64,000 nt of DNA from positions 372,001 through 436,000 of the forward strand of contig JAUZTG010000048.1 of NCBI GenBank assembly GCA_030734395.1, written 5' to 3'. A program made the translations under genes and the position numbers. A model generated the notes under the pieces. The model was not told the origin of the DNA. It made no database searches and saw only the letters and a list, made by a program, of their open reading frames with translations. This document shows, in pieces, positions 13,301-23,289 of the stretch. Within the stretch, counting starts at the first letter, position 1. Each line of letters opens with the position of its first letter. Source of the DNA: Sarocladium kiliense. Its lineage: Eukaryota > Ascomycota > Sordariomycetes > Hypocreales > Sarocladiaceae.

Positions 13301-13644
13301 GTCGGGCTTCCGCCGCCTTTGTCGCCCCAAATAAGCTCCTCCGCCACGCTCGTTCAAGCCCGTTTTCTTCTTTTCCTTTTCCACTGTTCACTCGCTCGCT
13401 TCTCTTCCCTTGATCTGCCTTTAAGCACTGGCTGTTTACACTTCACCTGAAGGCGCTTGGTTCCTTCCCCAATGTTCGAACTTTGCTAACCTCCATTGAG
13501 TTCTACAGTTCTGTGAAGCATCTTCTTCTCTCCTCGCTTTGGCTTATAGCTTTCAAGAAACGCCTTCATCAACTGTGAGTACACATGTTTGGTTTCCAGC
13601 GTAGACCACTTCCGCCTCGGATCGCTGACTTCCTTGAAGTCGTC
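10301..13644 (+). other. Long pyrimidine-rich region upstream of the Csx1-like gene, probably promoter and 5' leader
   Basis: From about 10.4 kb to the start codon the plus strand is rich in CT and CTTTC-type tracts (for example 11220-11300 and 13340-13420), with many candidate GTAAGT/GTGAGT donors such as 13575. No coding domain was found on either strand. The simplest reading is promoter plus a long, possibly spliced 5' untranslated leader of the downstream RNA-binding protein. The exact transcription start cannot be fixed by eye. Overlapping open frames of 80-190 codons at 11.0-12.2 kb show no domain. Confidence 0.4.
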
Positions 13645-15156
13645 ATGGATATGAACGCTCCTTTTTCTGCTGGCCCCGCCAACGGTGGCCCTTCCAACAA
13701 CGGCATGGCTTTCCAGAATGGCACTCCTCCTGCTTCTGACATGTCTGCCCCTCCTTCTGGTGGTGGTCAAGATACCCCCAAGACCACCCTCTGGTATGAT
13801 TTGCACAGAATCACCCTACACTCACCGTCACAACTGACCATCGTACAGGATGGGTGAGCTTGAGCCTTGGATGGATGAGAACTTCATCAAGGGTGTTTTC
13901 ATGTCCACCACGGCTGAGCAGGTCAACGTCAAGGTCATTCGCGACAAGAACTCTGGGTAAGCCGCATGACCTTTCTGTTTGATATCGGGAATTGACTCTT
14001 TCTAGCAACGCTGGCTACTGCTTCGTCGAATTTACTTCTCCTGAGGCTGCTAACAAGGCTCTCACGCTCAACGGAACTCCTGTGCCCAACTCTTCTCGCC
14101 AGTTCAAGCTTAACTGGGCATCTGGCGGTGGTCTTGTGGATCGTCGGTACGTTGGTGATGCTGTCCCTACAATTGTTGTGGTATACTGACATGCAGCTCA
14201 GTGATGACCGTGGGCCCGAGTACAGCATCTTCGTGGGCGACCTTGGTCCCGAAGTCAACGAATACGTGCTTGTCTCTCTGTTCCAGGCCCGCTTCCCGTC
14301 ATGCAAGTCTGCTAAGATCATGACGGATGCCATGTCTGGCCAGAGCCGTGGCTATGGGTTTGTTCGGTTCTCTGACGAGAATGACCAGCAGCGCGCTCTT
14401 GTTGAGATGCAGGGCGTCTACTGTGGCAATCGTCCCATGCGCATTTCTACGGCCACCCCCAAGAACCGGTAAGATATGTTCACGATACGTTGTTATCATC
14501 TTAGTGTGCTAATGAGTTCCTTCCATAGTGGCAACAACCACGGGTTCGGTCACGGCCAGCAGCACGGCGGCATGATGCCCCCAGGCATGCCTCCGCAGCA
14601 GCAGATGTGGGGTGGTGGTGTCCAGTCATTCCCTGGCTATGGCGGTGGCTTCAACCCAGCAACCCAGATGAACCAGTTCACCGACCCCAACAACACCACG
14701 GTCTTCGTTGGTGGTCTGTCCGGCTACGTTACCGAGGATGAGCTGCGTTCCTTCTTCCAGGGCTTTGGCGAGATCACCTACGTCAAGATTCCTCCGGGCA
14801 AGGGCTGCGGTTTCGTTCAGTTTGTCCACCGCCATGCTGCTGAGATGGCCATCAACCAGATGCAGGGCTACCCCATCGGTAACTCTAGGGTCCGTCTCAG
14901 TTGGGGTCGTTCCCAGAACAACTCTGGCGTCGGCACTCCGTACCGCCCTGCTCCCCCACCGCCTCACTACCTCGGCATGCCTTCCCACGGACCTGCACCT
15001 GGTCCTTATGGTGGACCGCAGCACTTTGGCGGACCTGCTCCCGGTCCCGGACCTCAAGGTCCTGCCGGACCGCAGGGACCTCCTCAGGTACGCTGCAATT
15101 TACCCTCTCCTCTTCTTTTTTTCTTGGACATGGCTGACACACCTCGAATGTAGTAA
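13645..15156 (+). CDS. csx1: Three-RRM mRNA-binding post-transcriptional regulator, Csx1/Ngr1/Nam8 family, 408 aa
   Basis: Relatives bind mRNAs and control their stability or splicing, notably in the stress response (fission yeast Csx1) or in meiosis and growth (Nam8, Ngr1). Six exons: 13645-13793, 13849-13956, 14006-14146, 14202-14468, 14529-15087, 15154-15156. RRM1 starts LWMGELEPWMDE and has GYCFVEF. RRM2 has YSIFVGDLGPEV and RGYGFVRF. RRM3 has TTVFVGGLSGYV and KGCGFVQF. RNP motifs are intact in all three. The spacer and tail are rich in Gly, Pro, Met and Gln, the usual low-complexity ends of this family. The final exon is only the stop codon TAA: the last intron ends directly before it, and reading through that intron would add 21 residues before a TAG formed by the intron's own last three bases. 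ATGs at 13585 and 13651 are alternative starts, because a donor-like GTGAGT at 13575 leaves the 5' structure uncertain. Confidence 0.88.
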
Positions 15157-16022
15157 ACGTTGCATCTCGATGACGGGCATGGAAAGTTATGAAACATCTG
15201 CGAAGGCGTTCACGGACTTCTTTTCGGTTTTACTTCATGCTTCGGCCCATCGATGATGCGCCTGCTCTTAGGCGGCACACACTGGAGAAGAATGTGACTT
15301 GTTATGGTACGGACTTTTGACGATGGGACGAGACACGGGCATTGCCTGCTACACATTGCTCAACAGCAGTTCTTGTTTTCCCATCGGCCGCCAATCCTCG
15401 ATTCTTTGTAAAACGAGATGGATAGATCTGTGGGCTACGAAACTGCCTGACTGGAGCACCTGCTTTATGTTCGCCCGTGATCGGAGAAGTGATCAACGAG
15501 CTTTGCTTTTTTTCGCACACCACCACCAACCAAGACAACCGGTTCTCCTTGAGTCAGTCATGAATTGGCGTTGGGGATCTTTGAAGTCGAATATGGTGGA
15601 TTGTTCATTCAGTTCTTGAGAAGAAAATCTTGACTCTCTGCCATTGCCCTGTTTTTGTTTTGTCGTGCTATATTTCGACTTGCAAACTATTGACTGCGTA
15701 CATATTCTTTCACGTGAAGTGTTTGCTAATTTTGCTATTTCTGCCCCCTTCGTCTACTGATATCTCTTGGTCCACGTCGATTGGCCTGTTGATCTTTTGG
15801 GACATTCATCGGGCGTGTCCGTACGGCGCTTAGCCTTTGTTTTTGAGTGAGCGACTTCGCAATTGCTGCTGCCCGCCCATCTGCTCGAGTGTTGCCATGG
15901 TGCTACACACACCCTTACAAGCTTCCAACAATGTAAGAGCGTTCTGATAGCAATCCCATATTGCGATTCCTTTATACTACGATAAGATAGACTGTAAAAT
16001 GACAGAAGAACGATCACGATAT
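15157..16022. other. Probable 3' untranslated region of the Csx1-like gene and intergenic DNA
   Basis: T-rich sequence with many short T runs and no supported open frame. The Csx1-like gene probably has a 3' UTR of several hundred bases here, but no poly(A) site was located with certainty. Confidence 0.4.
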
Positions 16023-16173
16023 GCCACCATCTCCGCCCTAATCGGTCACCTTACTTGCTGTGCCATGATGTGGTCGCAGCATCTATCTGGGATTGGCCAC
16101 CATCTCCGCCCTAATCGGTCACCTTACTTGCTGTGCCATGATGTGGTCGCAGCATCTATCTGGGATTGGCCAC
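16023..16173. repeat. Direct tandem duplication, 73-bp unit, two copies plus 5 bases
   Basis: The 73-base unit beginning GCCACCATCTCCGCCCTAAT at 16023 is repeated without a visible mismatch from 16096, and the first bases of a third unit (GCCAC) follow at 16169. Seventy-three is not a multiple of three, so the duplication shifts any reading frame crossing it. Perfect identity points to a recent event (or an assembly artefact). Confidence 0.9.
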
Positions 16174-16345
16174 TGACAGTGCCGGCATTGCTGCAGGTCT
16201 GTGTTACCCCTCATTCATGTCATCTTGATTTTCTTTCACAAGACATACCTTTTGACATGATCTTTAGGTCATCTCGAGTGAAGAGCGCCGTGCCTTCGAA
16301 ATGATACCTCCGCCACCGCCGTTCCCTTTGTGGCTTTAAAAGGTC

Positions 16346-16811
16346 ATGTATGGTGTGTTGTCGGTGACTCTGCTCATCATGCTTGATGACCTGAGGCGCA
16401 TGACCCGTAGGACGGTCACCCCCAGTGGAGAGAAGGGTGCCACTATAGGTGAGACCGACTTGTCTGTTCTTTGGTTCGTGCACTTCTGATATTGGAACAG
16501 ATGAGGCCGAACATGCAAACGAAGTGGCAGCGGACCACGTATACACTTGGACCGAGACTTTGAAGGCAGCAATGGGCCGGACTGGCGGATTCTACCTCAT
16601 GATGCCCTATATCTCGAGGGAACTGCCAAAGGACTGGCGAGACTATCCGGGCTGGGCTGACTCGGGGTACTGGATCAATTTCAAGATCTTTGCCGGGACC
16701 TTCGCGATGGTAATGGTTGGCGTAGAGATATGTTGCTTTTGCGTTGACCGTCCTCCGCGACGTCCAATGGGATACCAACGTCAGAAAAGGAAAGGCGAGG
16801 CAAGCATCTAG
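16346..16811 (+). CDS. Small predicted membrane protein, 137 aa, function unknown (5' end uncertain)
   Basis: Two exons, 16346-16448 and 16501-16811, joined over a 52-nt intron with GTGAGA donor, a CTGAT branch-like site and an AACAG acceptor. The join keeps frame and gives a protein with a hydrophobic start (MYGVLSVTLLIMLDDL), a hydrophilic middle with an acidic EAEHANEVAADHV stretch, and a strong C-terminal membrane segment (INFKIFAGTFAMVMVGVEIC) followed by a basic tail. No family recognised. Earlier exons may exist upstream: a frame starting at 15999 is hydrophobic but is disrupted by the 73-bp duplication. The call rests on splice and hydropathy pattern only. Confidence 0.4.
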
Positions 16812-17447
16812 AACGCCACCTAGAAAGCAGCATGACCTGGGAGCAAAGACTGTCAAGGAGTAGACTGCAAGGAAGTTTGGCGGGTGGTTTCTTGCGCTGC
16901 TACGGTCGTTTGTGCTCACTACGCAAGGCCTCAGACATCGGTGGAAACGACGCCGTTGCTGTTAGTTCGATTCAGGTTCGCCTAAAATAGTCGATCTTTA
17001 CTCCTTTTACATCGTCATCGCCAGGAAACAACCGAAATAGCGTGCAATGGCATCTCGCGATGTCGTGCTGTGATGTGACCGGAACATAGCACCGGAAACC
17101 CTTCGCGCGCGTGCAACTCTACAATGGGCAACAAACTGTCCGCCATCTACGCAACAGCCGAGTTTTAGGCATCTGCGTCGAATTAGTGTATTTGAAACGC
17201 GCCCTGTCATTCAGGGATGTACAGCGCTTTGCTGCCCCGGGATGGAGATGAGTGGCCCCGGATGACCACCTCCGGGGGTTCTCTCACAGCATGTCTTACA
17301 TATCCATGACGCCCATGATCAGCATAACAACCTAGCAGATCGTGCGAGAGCAAAACAGCATAAGTTCTGTTGCAGATCTCATATTTTCCTCCTCGATTCC
17401 ATATCTCAACTATCTCAACTATCAACTTACTTGTCCAACGAATCATT
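16812..17447. other. Intergenic, no gene seen
   Basis: No supported open frame. A tRNA-like B-box string (AGTTCGATTC, near 16968) was checked, but no cloverleaf could be folded around it. Confidence 0.4.
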
Positions 17448-17862
17448 ATGTCTGTTTCACGCCTCTCAAGCCGAGTGATGATGCCCTCGCGCACCATTCC
17501 ATGCGGACTCATCGCGTCGGCTCGACCCGTTCCCAAGACATATACGCGGTCCTTTGCAAGTGAATCAGAGCCTCCACGAAGTGAAGCCAAGCCAGCACAA
17601 CCTGGCGAGATGAAGTCATGGTAAGTGAACCGTTTAACCTTGGACCGGAGCACTCAAAGAAGATGCTGATACAGGGGCGAACAGGGCGCCAGTCGCAGCA
17701 GTCGGAGTTGGTCTGGGAGCTGTGTTTGCGTACCTAATGGCAAAGCCGCACAATGCTCCCAAGGTGGCACATGCCACAGGTCGGAACCTGCCGGAGCTCA
17801 CTGGGAGAGATTATGTCGATGAGAAGACCGGAAAGCGGATGGGAACGCACCGAAGTGATTGA
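17448..17862 (+). CDS. Small single-pass, probably mitochondrial protein, 116 aa
   Basis: Two exons, 17448-17620 and 17685-17862, joined in frame through a TGG codon. The first 40 residues are rich in Ser, Arg and Pro with no acidic residue until about residue 40 (MSVSRLSSRVMMPSRTIPCG, then RPVPKTYTRSFAS), the composition of a mitochondrial presequence. A single hydrophobic helix follows the intron (APVAAVGVGLGAVFAYLMAK), then a short hydrophilic tail ending near TGKRMGTHRSD. This layout resembles small inner-membrane proteins of fungi. No specific family is recognised, so only localisation is inferred. A nearer acceptor (TACAG) would break the helix and was rejected. Confidence 0.65.
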
Positions 17863-17960
17863 GGGGCGTGTGAGCCTAGCTATTGAGCAGGACAAAATAT
17901 GAAAGGCATCAAAAAGGGCATCAAAGCACGCTGTGTATTCTTTAGGTCATAAGGCCGGCC

Positions 17961-17982
17961 TCTCTCCCTCTCTCCCTCTCTC
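17961..17982. repeat. Short CT microsatellite
   Basis: Pure pyrimidine run made of TCTC and CCTCTC units, just past the stop codon of the short Zn2Cys6 gene. Confidence 0.8.
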
Positions 17983-18631
17983 ACAGTATAGGCCATTGTC
18001 CTCCCCCTTCCTCTTCACTTTCGCACATCGTGGACGGTGTATTCTCATCCAAGAATGAGCCAGATCCCAAAGTCCCTCCCGTCCTCCCACTCGTTGATCC
18101 CTGGCTTGCCGCTGCTCCCATCCATTCCTCACTCTTCAGCACAGCACTCATATCCTCAAACAGCTGGCTCTCCCTCCACCTCCCTCTCAACGCCCCCATT
18201 TTCTGCTCATTGTGAATCTCACCAACTCCAGGAGTGTTTCCTCCGCTTCCCAATAATCTTTGCAAACTCTCTTGGCTGCCTGGAACGTCTTCCAATACCC
18301 ACGCGAGTGCTGTCTCTAGAGCCCGCATGTACCCTGGTTGTGTGCCGCGCTTCTTGGTGCTGCGCGTGTAGGTGCAGAGCTGGCCTTGCACTGCACAGGG
18401 AGAGCAGACTGGGACAGTGACGTCGCATTTGCGCTTCACTTCACGGCATTGATCGCAGGCTTGGGTGACTCGGATGCGCTTAGCTGGATCTGGCCTTGAG
18501 GCTGCTTGCCTACTGCGGCCTGCCTTTGTAACTGAGCTATTTGAATGAGTGTCAGAACAGACCGAGAAGTCAGCGTATAAGGTAATTGAGACGTACGAGA
18601 GGGAGTTGGTGGGAGATGGCCCACCGTCCAT
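17981..18631 (-). CDS. Short Zn2Cys6 DNA-binding protein, 196-216 aa
   Basis: Contains one fungal binuclear zinc cluster, CDQCREVKRKCD followed by PVCSPC and LCTY, preceded by a basic RIRVTQA stretch and followed by a basic linker (STKKRGTQPGYMRALETAL). It should bind DNA in the nucleus. There is no fungal-specific transcription factor middle domain: after the zinc cluster only about 130 residues follow, with a short helical part and an acidic, Ser/Gly-rich end (ESEEEGGGQWPIL) that could activate transcription. A 60-nt in-frame stretch after codon 12 has GTACGT and AATAG ends and a GCTGAC branch site, so it is probably an intron (spliced form 196 aa, retained form 216 aa, same frame). It sits 0.7 kb downstream of the catechol dioxygenase gene and could be part of that cluster, but nothing proves this. 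Confidence 0.75.
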   Translation of the reverse strand: MDGGPSPTNSLSYVSITLYADFSVCSDTHSNSSVTKAGRSRQAASRPDPAKRIRVTQACDQCREVKRKCDVTVPVCSPCAVQGQLCTYTRSTKKRGTQPGYMRALETALAWVLEDVPGSQESLQRLLGSGGNTPGVGEIHNEQKMGALRGRWRESQLFEDMSAVLKSEEWMGAAASQGSTSGRTGGTLGSGSFLDENTPSTMCESEEEGGGQWPIL

Positions 18632-19302
18632 GGTATGGTCTACTGCACTTCTTTCCAGATGCTTCTCAATTTATCATGTTCCGAAATACCAGATCTCGAT
18701 GATGGAATAACCGGGATGTAAGGGTGAGTGGTAATCTAATAAGGAGAGAAACTCTGACGATGGAGAAAATGTCAAGATAACAGAATGTGGCGTCTGAGTG
18801 AGTGAGTACCTACACTGGTCAGCAACGGATTTGGGAAGCAACCAACTGATATCATCTCGAATGCGATAGGATGGCATTTCCAACGCCCACCACTTACACG
18901 CGACCACAGCCATTGGAGCTGCTGTATTGCGGTAGCGATCCGACGAACTCCGCCTGCTTGGCCGGGAGGGGACAAGTGTGAGTGTGTCTGCGCGTGGGTG
19001 GTGCGTGGGAGGACAATGGGGTTCGGACCGCCGCCGCAATGGGCGCGTCCGTGGACGACGACAGAGCGAGGAGATACGGTAGATAACAACGGCTGGCACA
19101 TTTGATCATCAACAACTGAATGCTTGTCGTCGTATTGTGCAGGGTCGACAGAGTAATTGCCCATGGATACATAGACATCACGAACGGCTTAAGTAGAGAT
19201 CATTGTAGTAAACCACTCCATTCAAGCGCTAAATGAGTCCATCGTATTCAATGAAATGCCTTCAATATACATCGATCCCATGATCCCAACCAGGATACGC
19301 AA
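18632..19302. other. Intergenic, no gene seen
   Basis: Upstream region of the short Zn2Cys6 gene and downstream region of the dioxygenase gene. Overlapping minus-strand frames at 18674-19181 have no domain and no splice support. Confidence 0.45.
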
Positions 19303-20309
19303 TTAATCCCTCTTCGGCATTAGCTTGATATCATAAGTCAACTCCAGCGTTGCGCCCTTCGCATTACCCTCAAGCGGCACAAAGTCCACCGTCAAACCAT
19401 CCTTGACCGCGAACACCGAGTCGTCAACCAGGTACTTGCTCTTGCTGTCGAAGATCTGCGTGACCAGCGGTGCGTACGACTGGGTGCCGATGAGCAGGTG
19501 GATGTGTGCTGGGCGCCAGCTGTGTCGGTCCAGAGCCTCGAGGATCTTGCCGGCAGGGCCTGGGAACATTCGATCAGTGGCTAATATGATGAGACTATAA
19601 TGCAAGGGAAACTCACCATCGTGGGGAATGGGGTATGGCACTGGTCGCAGGCAGTACAAGCTGTAGTATCCATTCTCATCCGTCGTCATCAATCCACGCA
19701 GGTTGAAGTCCGCCTGCTCAGAATCCTGCTGCTCGTACAGACCATTCGTCGAGCATTGCCAGACATCGATCTTTGCGCCAGCAACCGGCTTGCCAGTAGC
19801 GGCATCGGTGACCTTGCCATGCATCCACACAACCTCGCCGTCAGAAGGCATAGTCTTGATGATGCTGGCGTCGTTGGCAGTGGGAGGAACGTCTTTGCGG
19901 TAGAAGGGACCGAGAATGGCGGTTTTGGTAGCTTCGTAGTCTGCGCCTGCGTCTGCGAGGAGGGCTGAATCAATGTTGTCGACAAGTCTGAGAATCACAA
20001 TCAGCACAAATTAAACACCATCTGCTCCATGGCTCTTCAGACTTACGATTCAAGGCCAAGGACATCGCACATCAGCTGTGTCTCGTTCCGGCGGTCGTTG
20101 CTCATCTGTCCAGACCAGTTGATCATGTCAACGGCCTTCGACCACTCCTCGACGGTAATCATGTTCTCGCGTGCGAACTCGTGAAGGTGCCTGATCATGC
20201 TGCCGAAGATCTGGCGCATGCGAGGGTCGGCCTTGGGACCAGTAGCGTTGATGACGCTCTCTGTCCATGCCTCATCGCAGGACAGCTTCAGTGCTGGTTT
20301 GGAGCCCAT
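19303..20309 (-). CDS. crcA: Intradiol catechol 1,2-dioxygenase, 296 aa
   Basis: Non-haem Fe(III) enzyme that opens catechol between its two hydroxyl carbons to cis,cis-muconate, first ring-cleavage step of the catechol branch. Three exons: 20309-20047, 19987-19617, 19559-19303 (891 nt). The N-terminal helical dimerisation domain typical of catechol/hydroxyquinol dioxygenases is present (residues about 1-95). The catalytic beta-sandwich follows with the four iron ligands: Tyr in NGLYEQQD, Tyr in GYYSLYCLRPVPYP, and the two His of RPAHIHLLI. The motif GPFYRKDVPP before the core is also typical. Hydroxyquinol 1,2-dioxygenase is the main alternative, since the two differ in a few pocket residues. 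Catechol is favoured because a 2,3-dihydroxybenzoate-type decarboxylase, which yields catechol, lies next upstream on the same strand. The symbol follows the Aspergillus niger naming. Confidence 0.88.
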
Positions 20310-20470
20310 GGTGTGTGTGCTTGTGGATATGCTGGATGCGTTGTAGGAGTTGAAAGAGGGAAGAGGTGAGGTGATGATGAACTTCCTGGTGTTTAAGTCG
20401 AAGGATGAGAGGGTTGAATTCAGGTGAGAATGGTCTTAGTCGGTGCGTGTGTGCAGGGAGCTAGGTACAG

Positions 20471-20480
20471 CTTTATAAAC
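20471..20480 (-). promoter_or_regulatory. Candidate TATA box of the dioxygenase gene
   Basis: GTTTATAAAG on the minus strand about 165 bases before the start codon at 20309. Comparable elements stand before the next two genes of the cluster. Confidence 0.4.
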
Positions 20481-20609
20481 GGGCAAGGCTTCGTCCCTCG
20501 CGGTTATAACTCAGACGCCAAGTTGATCCCCGCGATACCAGCAGCTGCTTCTCACCCCGCAATAATGAGTGAGAGGCAAGGGTCTAGAAAAGTTAGGTTC
20601 TCCACGAGA

Positions 20610-20671
20610 TTCCGAACCGTATGGCCTGTTACGGGCTGATAAAGCAAGCCACGCAAGTATCTCGTTCGGAA
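20610..20671. promoter_or_regulatory. Inverted 8-base repeat in the dioxygenase promoter, candidate regulator site
   Basis: TTCCGAAC at 20610-20617 and its reverse complement GTTCGGAA at 20664-20671. Both arms contain a CGG/CCG triplet of the kind read by Zn2Cys6 proteins. A near match, TTCTGAACCG, occurs in the decarboxylase promoter at 22827. Function is inferred only. Confidence 0.25.
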
Positions 20672-21415
20672 CGGCGAACTAAGTGGGATAAGCACTCGAC
20701 ACTCACCATCTGACATGAGCCGAAACAAGAGACCCTGCTCCAATGTTAAGAAGACAAGGGGATCGTGCGATGGATGGCCCTCTGTCCGTCGCATCTTTCC
20801 CAGTTTGAAGGTCCGCAATGCCCCTCATTCCCCAACTGTGCTTGAGATGTGCGAATCAACGGTAAGCTCATTGTAATAACTGGGCTTGTTTAGCGCGTGG
20901 ACGGTTGCCGGATGTGACCTTGTTGGGATAGGTCTTGGAGGGGAGGGCGGCGGGCCGAGTACGTGGCATGGGTGTGTAGACGAGTGTCGGATAACGCACC
21001 GCGGGGTGGAAGGCGAAGCGATCTACTTTGAGATTGTCGGTCCTGGGGTTCTGTTATCCAACAGCAACGATACGACTAACTCGTACTAGTTGCTCAAGTG
21101 GAAAGGTGGCTGAAGTGAGAATGATGGATTACTACTTGGCCATATTGAGAAGTTGGACACAGTGAGACGCCGTCACATTGCTGGAGACTTAGTCTCCCTG
21201 AAGACGGCATACGAGAGGCACGAGGGCAACCTTATCAGCAAATCATCGGGATAGTCTATCTTGTATGGAAATTATTGTCAATCAATAGTGGACGTGTGTA
21301 GAATTATGGACATGATAGCTCAGTTGCAGTCTATATACTCAGCAATGTGTAGGAACACCCGTTTTACCTAATGATGCCTTCCCTCCTCTTCCACATGCAA
21401 TGTTACACTCATCTC

Positions 21416-22562
21416 TCAAATAACCTTCGTCTCACTATCCTTGTACTGTCCCAGCTTGAACAGCTTCTTCGCGTTCTCCCGGCCAATCTTCTTCCTGTCC
21501 GCCGTGTTGATCTCCATGTTATCGAACCAGTCGCACGCATCCTCGAACTTCTCGAACGGGTAGTCGACCGAGAAGAGGATCCTGTCGCTGCCAACCTCGT
21601 TGCAGCAGAAGTTGAGGGTCGTGGTAGAGAAGTGGCCGGAGGTGGTGATCCAGACGTTCTCGTTGAAGTACTCGCGGATAGTCTTCTTGCAGTCGAGACC
21701 GGGCGTGAGGAGCTTCTTGCGGTCCTCGAACCAGTGGCTGTTTGAGTTCATCTGTTAGCAAAAACCGCTTTCCCCTTCTTCGAATATTCGGAAATCTTAC
21801 TTGATGCGCCACATGTCGAAAGGAATGTGCTCTCCCAAGTGACCAATAATAATCTGCAACTTCGGGTGCCTATCGAACACGCCGTTGGTCACCATACCCA
21901 GCAGGTGCAAGCTCACACCATGCGCGAAGGACAGCGGGGGCCCAATGAGCCATGACCTATCCTTCCACAGCTTCTCGTGGATGGTACCAGTAGGGTTGCG
22001 AGGGTGAAGGTAGAAGGGAACATCCAGCTCCGTAACGGTCTTCCAGAAGACATCCCACTCCGGTCCGTCATAGAAGATCATGTCATCGCCGTCCGGCCCA
22101 GCACGCTGGGTGTCGTTGACGAGAGCTCCGAGGAAACCGTACTGGGTAACGCAGCGCCGGAGCTCGGCGGCCGCCTCTTCGGGGTTGTGCATAGAGAGGG
22201 TGCTTTGTAACCATGTTAGCATAAGAGTTCGCCAGGTCTATCGTCCTCGGTGGCACTCACGCAAAAGAGCCAAGAGTGTCGGGGTGCGCCTTGATCTTCT
22301 CAGCGGCATAGTCGTTGATCTCAACAGCCAGCGCCTGCGCCTCCTTGGGATCGAAGATGTCCTGCACACCGGGTGCAGTGTAAGACAGAATCGTGTAGCC
22401 AACGCCGTGCTTATCAGCGTAAGCGAGACGAGTCTCTGTGAGGTCCTGGATCTCCTGGGTGTGCTTCTCGGGCTCGTGCGAGAACAGGCTTGCCCACCAC
22501 TTGGTCTTCTCCTCCAGACGGGGTAGCGCCCACGCCTCTTCGAGAATAACCTTGCCCCTCAT
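21416..22562 (-). CDS. dhbA: 2,3-dihydroxybenzoate decarboxylase (amidohydrolase superfamily), 341 aa
   Basis: Non-oxidative decarboxylase of the ACMSD-related amidohydrolase group. Fungal members remove CO2 from 2,3-dihydroxybenzoate to give catechol, and close relatives act on salicylate or gamma-resorcylate. Three exons: 22562-22261, 22202-21801, 21737-21416 (1,026 nt), the normal family length. Metal ligands are visible: Glu8 in KVILEEAW, the His of FYLHPRNP, and the Asp of FSVDYPFE. The active-site His lies in HLGEHIPFDMWR. Family blocks GVGYTILSYTAPGVQD, NDTQRAGPDGDDM and WITTSGHFSTTTL are all intact. Position 10 is Ala rather than His, as in the dihydroxybenzoate/salicylate decarboxylases and unlike true ACMSD. 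Substrate choice among these hydroxybenzoates cannot be read from sequence, but the adjacent catechol dioxygenase suits a catechol product. A TATA-like element lies about 140 bases upstream. Confidence 0.9.
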
Positions 22563-23289
22563 GTTGACTGTGTGAGAATTTCCTTTGATGTCGTTAAGGG
22601 ATGTGCAATATATTTATCACGTCAAACTCGTCGCGTCAATGATAAGAACTAGCAATAGCAAAGTAAGCTTTGAGGTCGTCACCACTTGGATAGCTCGCCT
22701 TATATACCACCAGAACATTTCCCGAGCTTAGATCGGCCAACACCCCGGAGACCCCTCGGCCGGAGCTCGCGCTCTCGCGCCCAAATGCGATTCCCCGCAG
22801 CGAGATGCCAGTGTGTTGGAGTACACTTCTGAACCGACAATTGCTACGCTGCGATTGCGGCAACTCTGACTGCGTTGAAGCGCCTGTGTAATGCTCCAAT
22901 GAAGGGACCTTGGTCACGTCTTCCGACGCGCGGTCCGCCTCCCGACACCATAAAGGTACGTGGGACGCGGATGCGGGATGCGTGTGGGACCCTGAGGAAC
23001 CCTTGGGTAGTAGCGTTGGTGCTAGACTGGGACGTACGTGGGGATGAGGAGGGGACGCAATGAGGGGTAGCTCGTGAGAAGCAGCGCTGCTGGAGGATTG
23101 TTTGGGACAGGCGTCATGAAAACAGATGCATAGCGATAAGGTGTTCAAGGTCTTCATTGGATGCTGATGATATCAATGCTGATATTTGAGAGTTATCTCA
23201 AGATATTGTTGCGAGGATGTTTTCGTATATTCGATCTAGACCTCCACCATATCCTCTTGACGTAATGATTTCATACCTGCCCGGAGCCT
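22563..23289. other. Intergenic, decarboxylase promoter
   Basis: A minus-strand frame of 173 codons (22636-23157) covers this region but has no domain and overlaps the candidate TATA box, so it is not annotated. Nothing else is seen beyond the promoter elements listed separately. Confidence 0.5.
22699..22708 (-). promoter_or_regulatory. Candidate TATA box of the decarboxylase gene
   Basis: GTATATAAGG on the minus strand, about 140 bases before the start codon at 22562. Confidence 0.4.

Larger units (their letters stand above)
20310..21415. other. Intergenic between dioxygenase and decarboxylase genes
   Basis: Holds the dioxygenase promoter (elements listed separately). Short open frames such as 20886-21089 are unsupported. 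Confidence 0.5.

Noticed and set aside
16960..17000. tRNA-like B-box string
   Set aside because: No A-box or acceptor stem at the right spacing.
22636..23157. 173-codon minus-strand frame upstream of the decarboxylase
   Set aside because: No domain; it covers the promoter and TATA-like element.
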